Assembly: GCA_045635745.1 (NCBI GenBank)
Contig: JAZTWG010000025.1
Coordinates: 1 to 33,206 of the forward strand
DNA from: SIG78 sp045635745
GTDB lineage: Bacteria > Verrucomicrobiota > Lentisphaeria > Victivallales > Victivallaceae
Length of the DNA: 33,206 bases
Reading direction: 5' to 3'
In this document: positions 16,001 to 23,357 of the stretch, piece by piece
Position numbering within the stretch: position 1 is the first letter of the stretch
How the letters are laid out: each line of letters starts with the position of its first letter
Made by a program: the position numbers and the translations under genes
Notes under the pieces: model-generated
Seen by the model: only the letters and a program-made list of their open reading frames with translations
Told to the model about the DNA's origin: nothing
The model's database searches: none

Positions 16001-17871
16001 AATTTCTGGGCAAACGCCCCTATTCGGAAAGATTTGAACACACCCTTGATCTGAAAGGCAATCAGGCCAAAGTCATAATGCTTTCGCAGGTGCCGGCAGT
16101 GGTTTTGAGCATTGAAAACGAACCGTCCCATTACTATTTGGCCGGCCAGCCGGGGATCACTCTTAATGGCGATAATGGGCGTTTTACCATCGACAGCGAA
16201 TACAAAACTGCTGAAATCGGTCTGCTGCTGGAAGAAAATGTTCTGCCCGAAAGTGTAACCGTAAATGGTAAAAATGCCGAATTTGCTCTGCGGATTGATA
16301 AAAACATGCGCTTTGCGGTAGTTAAAGTGCAACAGGGCAAGAGTGTTATAACTCTTAAAACCCGCGAAGCGAAGCCAATTAAAACTGAAAAACTGACCGT
16401 AAGTCGCAAGGGCAGAACCCTTTCGGTAAAAGTTGTGCCGGAAAATGCTTTTGTTACGATTTACAATGATAATACTTTTGTGCTCGGCCGCACCGGTTCG
16501 TTTGAATTGCTCCTGCCCGATACCGTCCGCAATGGTTCTTATATCATAAAATCCGGCGATATAAGCAAAACCATCAAGCTCAACAAGTTGGGCAAACCGC
16601 TGAAACTGCGGAAAACTCTGCTTGAGCTTGAAGATGTTGCCGAAGTAAAACCGGTCAGCAAAAGCGTGAAAAATATCAACATAACCGGCACCGGTACACT
16701 TTACAGTAAAAATGCATCTTACGCCCGGGTCGATGCTGATAAACTCAAGCTTTCCATCGGCACTCTCCGGCAGGTCGAAAATCACTTCAACCGCACCGGT
16801 GCAATGGTCGAATTTCAAGCTGAACGCTATGTTAAAGTGCGTATCAACAATGGATTCCACCATTTTAACATTTACGGTTTGAAACCGCAGAAGCATAATG
16901 TGCGCGAAAAACGTCAGACGGTTTTCGGCGGCCTGATGCTCGATTTTGCCACCCCGCAAGGCTACACAGTACGGAGTGCCGCCGGTCTGGGTATTCAAAA
17001 TGAAAAACGTAAAAGTATCAATCCTGCCGCCTGGGGCAAAAAAGATAACTGCGATTATGTCTTTGCTTTGGATAATCTCCTGATCAGCAAAACCGAAAGA
17101 GTCAAAGAGTGCTGGCTTGATCTGCACGCCTTGGGCGCTCCGGAAAATTGGAACGGTAAAATTGCCTTGACTCTTTATATGGAAGATATCAATCCCAACC
17201 GTTCGCTGGATATGGAAATATTGGCCACTGCCGCACAGCTCCCGGCCGGCGAGCAGGCACTAAAAGGTATTCAACTGGGTAAAAAGGTCACCGCCATACT
17301 GGATATCAAACGCGTCAAAGGCAGCGTAAACTGGCAGAAACTGCCGGTGCTGGGAGAACTCACTGCAACTAAAGCAACTATGCTGCCGCTCAAAACAATT
17401 GTCCGGGCGGGGTGGGATGATAAAAATCTTTACATATTCTACACAGCCAATGATCTTCCCGGCCGCAAGCCCAATACCGAAGGCACCAAGATCAATAAAC
17501 CGTGGTTCAGCGACGGTGTGGAGTTTTTCCTGAACCGTACCGATGAAGAAGGTATGCTCTTCCACATCATTATTGATGTCGGGAATGCGCAGTATGCGGA
17601 GACTATGACTCTGGAACGCAAAGCCGGCGATAAGAATATACTTATCCCCAAGAGCATGGTCAAAGCTGATTATCGGTTCAAACCTGATCACTGGACCTGC
17701 CGTATTACCGTGCCGTGGGCGCAGCTTGGCGGCAAACCGGCAGCTGGCAAACTTATGCCTTTTAATATTATGCGCAACCGCCGCGATCAGGGCGACTGCA
17801 GTTATTACTCGCTGGTGCCAGGCGATAAATATTTTACCGGCAAACAGTTCCAATTCAAATTAACCGAATAA
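13006..17871 (+). CDS. Large secreted multidomain glycosidase-like protein with CBM9-type C-terminus
   Basis: This 1621-residue protein starts with a signal peptide (MKAFLYIFLSLFYLSLNA). Residues about 20-170 resemble a carbohydrate-binding beta-sandwich of the CBM11 kind, and about 178-320 an F5/8-type C (discoidin-like) domain. A beta-rich region continues to about 590. Residues about 590-900 look like a TIM barrel of the alpha-galactosidase/GH-D type, with ISYYTWFWSAFPW and NWYLDGGKSG; D759 is a candidate nucleophile. Further beta domains follow, and residues about 1463-1618 match the CBM9-like group (IVRAGWDDKNLYIFY, SDGVEFFLN). It follows the cassette-bearing prepilin gene by 23 bp and precedes sugar dehydrogenase and isomerase genes. 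It should act outside the cell or at the surface. The glycosidase assignment is tentative, and no family or substrate can be fixed. Confidence 0.7.
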   Translation: MKAFLYIFLSLFYLSLNASDKPFVPAIEWSGYKAKAVSSPKVIGGKPYNGKKVVRIEAVAAGKYQGALGKFVQPVDFSKYSAMEFYIRHNIGRRAMAILLDGKTGKINSNFSAAATEKWSKVVIPLDKDSFKAQRGNTVNFSEMYEMRITPFANMDAKGKYLEFTDFKFLPKTSGTRQIKVMKYIHNGAKPTTGENGTTLTDGNKKKNIHYRQFSDDPFITFDLGGKFTIDEIKVFANTAPSHNFAEIAVFAGMDDKDFVPAGVLRNEKSGTQTVLSEYSFKSTDKPVVGRYIRLKATRPRSDFPVDFSEVEFFGHTPTDEEIQKAAALNYDSGVKMPARNSKDYTVFQQGDYKLYISKNNGVVNGLYFKNKLIVERMTPLYTLQTRSNDTIVDGNNDKVKNIASKDGKLVVTAVNKDLPDLEIKRSYYVVKNALFEKVEVIDLGMKERKFLRLASEVILEQKFRSQGFYEMPGTALAVGMFRLPASEVQMDRSLTNIPTIGFENAVTRQVIWHTRFKFNDRFTYMDVGTEEENLQAFRANGWRITSATIVPLDRKVHSFENRFSVTDGGMLKAYDEYISTPEAAAYRGQVKRPAWLRDLRVSVSCGWDSAYHTSSMRYVKNLFDGFSPRGYLNDPTLYDTNGIWGDVLSSGDQIYGWFGNRSTAAELKEKIRRLKSINPNLKISYYTWFWSAFPWSTPVKNHPEWFVKTLRSGAPASWFPGINVNYLRFWGIKESRDEACKQIVDFVNAYDQDNWYLDGGKSGAYAKDWDTMRIDDPLGQTDFYIAVRNGIQKDNPDRVLFFNHSENPLADIGYLESFGGTLTNEWRRGAILMWKFKMYAYKDPLHHSVYIYWLPGVDGVFHNYIAGIGVTASYNSRSFNTNDLPFLAARYEIRQAQITDADVKPDWRMDAKEDVECMTLHQGNNGWIFVNPHLQEPQSRTISALTAPLNIKDPSKPVYVWVYTIRDGKKYKSYFGEKQIAAAYGKTGWVVERGVVPEFLGKRPYSERFEHTLDLKGNQAKVIMLSQVPAVVLSIENEPSHYYLAGQPGITLNGDNGRFTIDSEYKTAEIGLLLEENVLPESVTVNGKNAEFALRIDKNMRFAVVKVQQGKSVITLKTREAKPIKTEKLTVSRKGRTLSVKVVPENAFVTIYNDNTFVLGRTGSFELLLPDTVRNGSYIIKSGDISKTIKLNKLGKPLKLRKTLLELEDVAEVKPVSKSVKNINITGTGTLYSKNASYARVDADKLKLSIGTLRQVENHFNRTGAMVEFQAERYVKVRINNGFHHFNIYGLKPQKHNVREKRQTVFGGLMLDFATPQGYTVRSAAGLGIQNEKRKSINPAAWGKKDNCDYVFALDNLLISKTERVKECWLDLHALGAPENWNGKIALTLYMEDINPNRSLDMEILATAAQLPAGEQALKGIQLGKKVTAILDIKRVKGSVNWQKLPVLGELTATKATMLPLKTIVRAGWDDKNLYIFYTANDLPGRKPNTEGTKINKPWFSDGVEFFLNRTDEEGMLFHIIIDVGNAQYAETMTLERKAGDKNILIPKSMVKADYRFKPDHWTCRITVPWAQLGGKPAAGKLMPFNIMRNRRDQGDCSYYSLVPGDKYFTGKQFQFKLTE

Positions 17872-17890
17872 GTTCAGGATTTTTACTTTT

Positions 17891-18922
17891 ATGATAAATG
17901 TTGTTGTTTCAGGTTTGGGGCGCATTGCATGGCGTTATCATCTTCCCCAGATAAAAGCAGATCCGCGCTTCAATCTGCTGGCGATCTCCGATCCCATGGA
18001 AGAACGCCGCTGCGAAGCCGCTGCGGAATATCCCGGCATAAATACTTATGCGGATTATGACCAGATGCTTGCAGCTGAAAAAACAGCCGATATGGTGGTA
18101 ATCGCTTCGCCGACTATGTTTCACAAGCCGCAGACCATTGCGGCATTGGAACGCGGGTTGATGGTGTTTCTGGAAAAACCGATGTGTGAATCATTGGAAT
18201 CCGCGCAGGAAGTTGCCGATGCCGTCAAGCGGACCAACGGCAAACTTATGCTTTATCAGCCGCACCGCAACTGGGGCGAATATCTGATGTTTCAGAATAA
18301 AGTCCGCCATAAGCTCGGCACTATAACTCATTCCCGGCGGGTGTTGGAGTTTTACAACCGCCGCAACGACTGGCAGAGCCGGGTGGATTGCGGCGGCGGT
18401 ATGCTCAATAATTACGGGGCGCATTACATAGATCAATTTCTGGCGGCATTCGGAGGAGCGGTCGAAGTCAGGGGTGCGGTTATGCAGAAAACCGTCGGTA
18501 TCGGCGATGCCGAAGATCTGGTGAGTGTACTTTTGCAATCCCCTTCCGGGGTCAGCGGAGTTGTGGAAATCAATCTTGGTTCTGCCGTACGCAGCGATAC
18601 CTGGGAAGTTTTCGGTACTCTCGGCAGTGCCAAATATTGCGCTGCCGCCAAATCATGGGTGATAACCTACATTGAACCGGGAACTCTGCCGGAACTGGAA
18701 ATGCAGCAAACGCTGGCCGCGCAGGATCGGGCATACTCCATAGAAACCAATATACCATGGATAACCGAAACCTTGGAGTGCGATACATGGGATGTTCCTT
18801 CGTATTACAATTATATTTACGACTATTTTGCTGACAATAAAGCTCCTTATGTACCTTTAAGCGAAAGTATGGAACTTATGCGGATACTCGATGACTGCCG
18901 CAAAAAAGCCGCTGGAAAGTGA
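17891..18922 (+). CDS. Gfo/Idh/MocA-family sugar oxidoreductase
   Basis: This 343-residue cytoplasmic NAD(P)-dependent dehydrogenase has GLGRIA at 8-13 as the Rossmann turn, EKP at 95-97 with the conserved catalytic-site Lys, and GGGMLNNYGAHYIDQ with H178 in the substrate domain. Length and layout are normal for the family. It begins 20 bp after the large glycosidase-like gene and ends 3 bp before the isomerase-like gene. Pairing with a xylose-isomerase-like protein is common in sugar and inositol catabolism and in 3-keto-sugar routes, so it may oxidise the released monosaccharide. The exact substrate is unknown. It is a different gene from the truncated family member at the left edge of the window. 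Confidence 0.92.
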   Translation: MINVVVSGLGRIAWRYHLPQIKADPRFNLLAISDPMEERRCEAAAEYPGINTYADYDQMLAAEKTADMVVIASPTMFHKPQTIAALERGLMVFLEKPMCESLESAQEVADAVKRTNGKLMLYQPHRNWGEYLMFQNKVRHKLGTITHSRRVLEFYNRRNDWQSRVDCGGGMLNNYGAHYIDQFLAAFGGAVEVRGAVMQKTVGIGDAEDLVSVLLQSPSGVSGVVEINLGSAVRSDTWEVFGTLGSAKYCAAAKSWVITYIEPGTLPELEMQQTLAAQDRAYSIETNIPWITETLECDTWDVPSYYNYIYDYFADNKAPYVPLSESMELMRILDDCRKKAAGK

Positions 18923-18925
18923 ATT

Positions 18926-19741
18926 ATGGAAAAAATCAATCATTATCCCACGCTGAACTGGGGTATTTCCACGCTGGGTTGTCCGGAGTACAACCTGCCG
19001 CAGGCAGTGGAACTTGCCGATCGTTACGGCATAAAATACTTTGAAATACGCACTCTGAACAACACCGTAAATTGTCAGGAAACGCTTTATTATCCGGAAA
19101 ACGAACCAACAATGCGTAAACTTGCCGCCGCAGGGCGCTGTCAGGTGCTGGACAGTTCTTTCGGCATAACTGCCGACAAACCCGGTCAGCGGGAGGCGCT
19201 GGCTGAAATCGCCCGCACTGCCGATGATTTCAACCTGCCTTACATACGAATTTTCGGCGGCGGCAACTATGGTGAAGACCTTACCGCAGAACGCATCAGA
19301 AATGCCGTTGACAACCTGAACTGGTTCAAAAATCAGAAATTCAATGCCCGTCTGGCGCTGGAAACTCACGATATATGTTCTTCCAGCGATTTCTGCCTTG
19401 CGCTGCAGGAACATTCCGGAGAAGCACTGCCCATTATATGGGATGCCCACCACACCCGCCAGATCGCCGGAGAAGAGTTCAGCGAAAGTTTCCGCAAACT
19501 GGCAGATAATATCGTAAGCGTGCACTTCAAAGACAGTCATTACGCCAGTAAAGATGGTATTCAATATTGCGAATTTGATCTGATCGGCGAAGGTCTGGTG
19601 CCGTTGGATGAACTTTTTACCTTGCTGACGGATAATAATGTAAAAGTTCCTGTAACTCTGGAACACGAAAAATTCTGGCGGAAGAACCTGCCGGAACTTA
19701 ATGTAATGCTGGATTCATGGCAGAATTTTTGCAGCAAATAA
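18926..19741 (+). CDS. Sugar phosphate isomerase/epimerase (xylose isomerase-like TIM barrel)
   Basis: This 271-residue cytoplasmic TIM-barrel protein belongs to the AP-endonuclease-2/xylose-isomerase-like family. The four expected divalent metal ligands are all visible: E146 (ALETHD), D173 (IIWDAHH), H200 (VSVHFKD) and E246 (TLEHEKFW). It should isomerise or epimerise a keto/aldo sugar. It follows the Gfo/Idh/MocA gene by 3 bp, a pairing that suggests consecutive steps on one sugar. The ATG is supported by GGAAAG in the end of the preceding gene. Its substrate is not known. Confidence 0.88.
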   Translation: MEKINHYPTLNWGISTLGCPEYNLPQAVELADRYGIKYFEIRTLNNTVNCQETLYYPENEPTMRKLAAAGRCQVLDSSFGITADKPGQREALAEIARTADDFNLPYIRIFGGGNYGEDLTAERIRNAVDNLNWFKNQKFNARLALETHDICSSSDFCLALQEHSGEALPIIWDAHHTRQIAGEEFSESFRKLADNIVSVHFKDSHYASKDGIQYCEFDLIGEGLVPLDELFTLLTDNNVKVPVTLEHEKFWRKNLPELNVMLDSWQNFCSK

Positions 19742-19767
19742 GCCGGAAGAGAGGAAAGGCGTTATTT

Positions 19768-21678
19768 ATGCTGAAATGTTTTTCGATGCTGTTGGCAGTA
19801 TGCGCCGCTGCGGCGATCACCACAACCCTGAACGGATGTAAAAATATGTGTGACAAAGAAAATGCAGCCGTGGATATTTCCCGGAAAGTTTATGATATAT
19901 TAGAAAAGCCTGCGCCTGAAAATTGGCGTCCCAGCGGCATCAGCCGGACTGTTTATCTGGATATGATCGAACGAATTGTCCGCACTGCCGCGCCGTGGGT
20001 AAATGAAGAAGGTGCAGTTATTGACCCGGTGCTCCAATATGAACACGGGCAGACTTCACCGCGTTTTGCCTCCACCTGCGCTGTGGCGATCTATTTCGGA
20101 CGCTGCACTGATCTGAAAGAAAAACTTTACCGGGTGATGGATCACTGCTGTTACGTCCTTACCCTGCCGGATGCGGTAAACCGTTCTTCCAACTTCTGGA
20201 TGCGGGAACTGGTCACCGCCTACAACTGCCTGAAAAATATTGCTCCGCCGGAACGGCTGGCCAAATGGAAAAACCTTTTATCGCAAGTGGAGCCTGAAAA
20301 AGCTTACAAATATGTAAGCAATGACCCTGAAACGCTCGCAACATTCCACAACTGGGTGGTTTACAGCGCCGCCGGCGAAAGTATGCGCCAGACCGCCGGT
20401 ATCGGCGGTGCGGAAAATGTTTTGTGGGGCAATGGCTATTTCGATAAGTACATTAAATATCAAATGCACCGCTTCAACGAATACGGTATGTACCGCGATC
20501 CGGATGACCCCGTAACTTACGATATAACCACCCGGCTGCAGTTTGAAGCCGCGTTATTTGCCGGTTACAACGGTGTCTGGAAAGAGGAACTCCGCGCCAG
20601 GCTGGATAAAGCGATGTTTGCCACGCTGCTTTTTATGATGCCCACGGGTGAAGTACCTTTCGGCGGCAGATCGTCGCAATTCTATTTTCAGGAAGGAATC
20701 ATAAGCGCATTGTGCGAACTTGCCGCCCGCCGTTACAAAGAAAGCGATCCGCGATTGGCCGGAGCATTCAAGCGGCAGGCTCATCTGGCGGCACAAAGTT
20801 CCATACGCGGACTTCTGCGGCAGGACGGTAAACTTTTTCATCTGAAAAATTTCTTTGACCCGGCAACCCGCCACGGCTGCGACTCCTACGGGCATTATTC
20901 AGTATATACGCTCTTTGCCGGCTCGGTCTACTCGCTGGCTGCGCTATATGCCGATGACACAATCAGCGAAGCCCCCGCCCCGGCTGAAATCGGCGGATTT
21001 GGTTTGGCATTGACCCGCAATTTTTATAAATTATTCTGCAGCCAAAGCGGCAATTATCTGGAATTTGACCTGAAAACCAACCCCAAGCACGATGCCAACG
21101 GTCTGGGCAGAATCCAACTTGCCGGCCAGCCGTGGGGCTTGCTGCCGAGTCTGCCGTTTGCCGAAAAAAATCCTGGATACCGGATCGCGCCGGATTTGCA
21201 AGTCAATGAATTTCCATTTTCAGTTGCACCGGAATGGCTTGACAAATCCGGCAATATCTGCCGTTTGGCAGCGTGGCAAGACAATGCAGGCCAATGCAGC
21301 AAGATTGCCAATGGTGTATGGCAAGTGAAATACTCATCAGGAGAAACAAGCGCAATTTATACTGTTGACATAAATCAAAAGGGCAAATTACTGCTGGAAA
21401 TGACCCTGACTGGGGATGTTAGCGATCCGGTTATGGTAATACCGGTACTGGAATACGATGGCATGAACCAACCGGAACTGAAACTGCAGAACAGCGGTTT
21501 TTCCGCATTGATGTCGGGTAAAAAATTGACATGCTCAAGCAACGGCAAAGCAGCGGCAATCAAAGGCAGAGCGGTAAACCGCACCGGTGTATATAAACTT
21601 GTAAAAATTCCTTTCAACGGCAAATCAATAAAGCTTGAATTGAGTGTTTCACAGCATACAACACCGGCAGGTAATTGA
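19768..21678 (+). CDS. Lipoprotein, probable alpha/alpha-toroid carbohydrate-active protein
   Basis: This 636-residue protein has a lipoprotein signal peptide: MLKCFSMLLAVCAAAAITTT followed by a lipobox-like LNGC with C24 as the lipidated residue. The start at 19768 is chosen over an in-frame upstream start inside the isomerase gene because GAGGAAAGG precedes it and the signal peptide begins there. Residues about 60-410 are helical with repeated aromatic and His-rich stretches (FHNWVVYSAAGE, GEVPFGGRSSQFYFQEG, HGCDSYGHYSVYTLFAGS), as in alpha/alpha-toroid lyases and hydrolases. The remaining 200 residues are beta-rich, as in heparinase-type C-terminal domains. A polysaccharide lyase or unsaturated-glycan hydrolase role is a guess. 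It is the last gene of this plus-strand run and converges on the DUF3089 gene. Confidence 0.65.
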   Translation: MLKCFSMLLAVCAAAAITTTLNGCKNMCDKENAAVDISRKVYDILEKPAPENWRPSGISRTVYLDMIERIVRTAAPWVNEEGAVIDPVLQYEHGQTSPRFASTCAVAIYFGRCTDLKEKLYRVMDHCCYVLTLPDAVNRSSNFWMRELVTAYNCLKNIAPPERLAKWKNLLSQVEPEKAYKYVSNDPETLATFHNWVVYSAAGESMRQTAGIGGAENVLWGNGYFDKYIKYQMHRFNEYGMYRDPDDPVTYDITTRLQFEAALFAGYNGVWKEELRARLDKAMFATLLFMMPTGEVPFGGRSSQFYFQEGIISALCELAARRYKESDPRLAGAFKRQAHLAAQSSIRGLLRQDGKLFHLKNFFDPATRHGCDSYGHYSVYTLFAGSVYSLAALYADDTISEAPAPAEIGGFGLALTRNFYKLFCSQSGNYLEFDLKTNPKHDANGLGRIQLAGQPWGLLPSLPFAEKNPGYRIAPDLQVNEFPFSVAPEWLDKSGNICRLAAWQDNAGQCSKIANGVWQVKYSSGETSAIYTVDINQKGKLLLEMTLTGDVSDPVMVIPVLEYDGMNQPELKLQNSGFSALMSGKKLTCSSNGKAAAIKGRAVNRTGVYKLVKIPFNGKSIKLELSVSQHTTPAGN

Positions 21679-21768
21679 CAATCAGACATTCACCCGGCAG
21701 AGAGTATTTTTGCATCTGCCTGATACATAAATACAAAACCATATTTTATGGATTGCCCTGCAGCCGGG

Positions 21769-22740
21769 TTATTTCCGGAAAGCATTGATACGGAGTTTGC
21801 CGTTAGCGCGCAGATCGTAGTAAAAAAGATTCAAGTCAAACATGTGATAGACTCCGGAACCTAAACTGCGGCTGTCGTATTTGCCCGGTTCGGCAGTTTC
21901 GACGATCAGACCGCCGCTCGATGGATCGATTTCAGCTGAAACAAAAGAGTGTTTATCGGTGGGTTTGCCGCTTTTGAAATCAAAAAAACGGCTGCCTTTA
22001 TGTTCTGTCCTGTCGGCAATTTTATCGTCAGTTCGCCAATTGACCGGATTTATGCAATACGCTTTGCTGCTGCCGGTAAAAGGCGACTTGACTTTGCCCG
22101 GAGCCTGGGAATTATAGTTGATGATCACGCCCGTATCATCGGCTCGACTGGCAGTACGCAAATATGGATATTGCGGAAAAGTTTTGGGCATGTTGGGGTA
22201 ACCGATAAGATACGCGGCCACCAGCTTGGCATTGACATTGCGATCGGAAAATTCAGTTTTCATCACTTCCAGCAGCGCCACTGATCCCTGACTGAAACCC
22301 AGCAGAATGAACGGTCGGCCATTGTTCAAGTGTTTCATATAATAGCGGAACGCATTTCTGACATCATGGATTCCGGGCTGAATGAATGTCTGCTTTTCTA
22401 CCGGCATATTGATTTCTTTCAACGCTCTGCGAAATTCTGCCTGCCGGTAATATGGAGCAAAGACTCTGCTGTAACCGGAAAATATTCCGGTATGTTGAGC
22501 GGCAATCATCTGTGCTTTTTGCTGAATTGCCTTGTTGTTATGCCACCGCATATAGGCATTGTCTTTATCCGAATAGATCGTCGGAAGCACATAAAAAAGA
22601 TCGACTCCACAATTTTCTCTGATCTGTTTTTCGCAAATAACCCAGTTTGCCGGCTGACTGTAATCCAAACTTTTCCATGCTTTCGCTTTGAGCGGCAAAA
22701 ACACGCTGATTGCAATTAACACCAAAAGAATTTTTTTCAT
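21769..22740 (-). CDS. Secreted DUF3089-family alpha/beta-hydrolase-like protein
   Basis: This 323-residue protein has a signal peptide (MKKILLVLIAISVFLPLKAKA, cleavage after residue 21). DLFYVLPT near 47-54, FAPYYRQ near 94-100 and the nucleophile-elbow motif GFSQGS (S150) identify the DUF3089 group of alpha/beta-hydrolase-fold proteins. HMFDLNLFYYDLRAN near the C-terminus holds His and Asp candidates for the triad. The ATG at 22740 follows GGAG at 8-bp spacing. It is a single-gene unit on the minus strand, convergent with the lipoprotein gene, with its own promoter. It could be an esterase or lipase acting outside the cytoplasm on acylated glycans; that is inference. Confidence 0.85.
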   Translation of the reverse strand: MKKILLVLIAISVFLPLKAKAWKSLDYSQPANWVICEKQIRENCGVDLFYVLPTIYSDKDNAYMRWHNNKAIQQKAQMIAAQHTGIFSGYSRVFAPYYRQAEFRRALKEINMPVEKQTFIQPGIHDVRNAFRYYMKHLNNGRPFILLGFSQGSVALLEVMKTEFSDRNVNAKLVAAYLIGYPNMPKTFPQYPYLRTASRADDTGVIINYNSQAPGKVKSPFTGSSKAYCINPVNWRTDDKIADRTEHKGSRFFDFKSGKPTDKHSFVSAEIDPSSGGLIVETAEPGKYDSRSLGSGVYHMFDLNLFYYDLRANGKLRINAFRK

Positions 22741-22776
22741 AATAATATCTCCATGCTGAAATTTTTTCTTGTGAAT

Positions 22777-22805
22777 AATATACGCTCAAAGTCTGATAAG
22801 TTCAA
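22777..22805 (-). promoter_or_regulatory. Putative sigma70 promoter of the DUF3089 gene
   Basis: On the reverse strand TTGAAC (22800-22805) and TATATT (22777-22782) are exactly 17 bp apart, and the -10 lies about 36 bp before the ATG. The -35 begins 9 bp from the end of the partial MITE-like copy. Confidence 0.6.
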
Positions 22806-22814
22806 ATATTTTCA

Positions 22815-22955
22815 GCTCTGTTCCCGATATCGTTTGATAAAATGTCTCATGCGGCAGCACGCCGCAAAGCGCGGTCAGAGCCCGTCTTCATTGTATTACG
22901 CCGTGGCAAACCGCGTAACGTATGGGAGAAATAGTTTGCCGGATGAATTCCGGCA
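22815..22955 (-). repeat. Partial, inverted copy of the MITE-like element
   Basis: Its reverse complement matches 7208-7342. About 100 of the first 107 positions agree by eye, after which a short variable stretch precedes the shared ATATCGGGAACAGAGC end. The left-hand 264 bp of the full element is missing. The small hairpin GCGGC...GCCGC is kept although its loop has changed. It lies between the divergent DUF3089 and M24-operon promoters, in a 617-bp gap without a convincing gene. Confidence 0.75.
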
Positions 22956-23056
22956 GACTTAATGGAGATTTGCCAATTTACCATTTTTGCATTAAATGTT
23001 TTTCAATGGAAATAATCTGCCTTGGAAAAAATATAGAAAAAAGATTGCTTCCTCCC

Positions 23057-23085
23057 TTGACAAGTTTATTCTTTTATGCTATACT
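23057..23085 (+). promoter_or_regulatory. Strong sigma70-type promoter of the M24/GH42 operon
   Basis: TTGACA (23057-23062), a 17-bp spacer and TATACT (23080-23085) form a near-perfect consensus promoter. Transcription should start near 23092, giving a leader of about 265 nt before the M24 gene. Confidence 0.75.
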
Positions 23086-23118
23086 AGACTTTAATGAACA
23101 AATTACGGCAGATTCTTT

Positions 23119-23250
23119 ATGAAAAGAAATCTTACAATAACTTCTGATCTCCGTTATCTCCGGCAAATGTCGGGGCGTGTAGCTCCGCATATTTTCCGGT
23201 TCAGCAACCGTTGTGCTGCGGCAATTCCACAGTATCCTTCTGACCTTTGA
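23119..23250 (+). CDS. Possible 43-residue leader ORF
   Basis: An ATG about 27 nt after the predicted transcription start opens a 43-codon frame beginning MKRNLTITSDLRYLRQMSG and ending at TGA 23248-23250. The peptide is basic and resembles no family I recognise. The ribosome-binding site is weak (GG at 9-10 bp). It lies wholly within the leader of the M24 operon, so it could be an upstream regulatory ORF, a decayed gene start or chance. No repeats, membrane segment or signal peptide are seen. Confidence 0.3.
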   Translation: MKRNLTITSDLRYLRQMSGRVAPHIFRFSNRCAAAIPQYPSDL

Positions 23251-23268
23251 TTTTTATTGTATCCTTTT

Positions 23269-23311
23269 GAACACAGAGTGCTGATTTACAGTATCGTTGT
23301 GCCTTGTGTTC
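23269..23311 (+). promoter_or_regulatory. Leader hairpin upstream of the M24 gene
   Basis: GAACACA (23269-23275) pairs with TGTGTTC (23305-23311), and further AG/CT and GC/GC pairs are possible inside with small bulges. It is in the predicted 5' leader, about 46 nt before the start codon. No poly-T follows, so it is not an intrinsic terminator. Confidence 0.35.
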
Positions 23312-23357
23312 TGACTTTTCATATCAATAAAAATTATTTTCAGAAGGAAATATCATT

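Noticed and set aside
15925..17127. A 400-codon open frame on the minus strand, and similar long antisense frames at 23367-24515, 27110-28330 and 31351-32640
   Set aside because: They lie entirely opposite (or nearly so) well-supported genes, show no family motifs and arise from codon bias of the sense strand.
21679..21768. Search for a terminator between the convergent lipoprotein and DUF3089 genes
   Set aside because: Only a distant 7-bp inverted repeat (ACCCGGC/GCCGGGT) is visible, with too long a loop and no T-run.
22753..23122. Short plus-strand open frames through the partial repeat copy
   Set aside because: They cover promoter sequences and the non-coding repeat, and the homologous repeat at 7208-7342 does not keep the frame.
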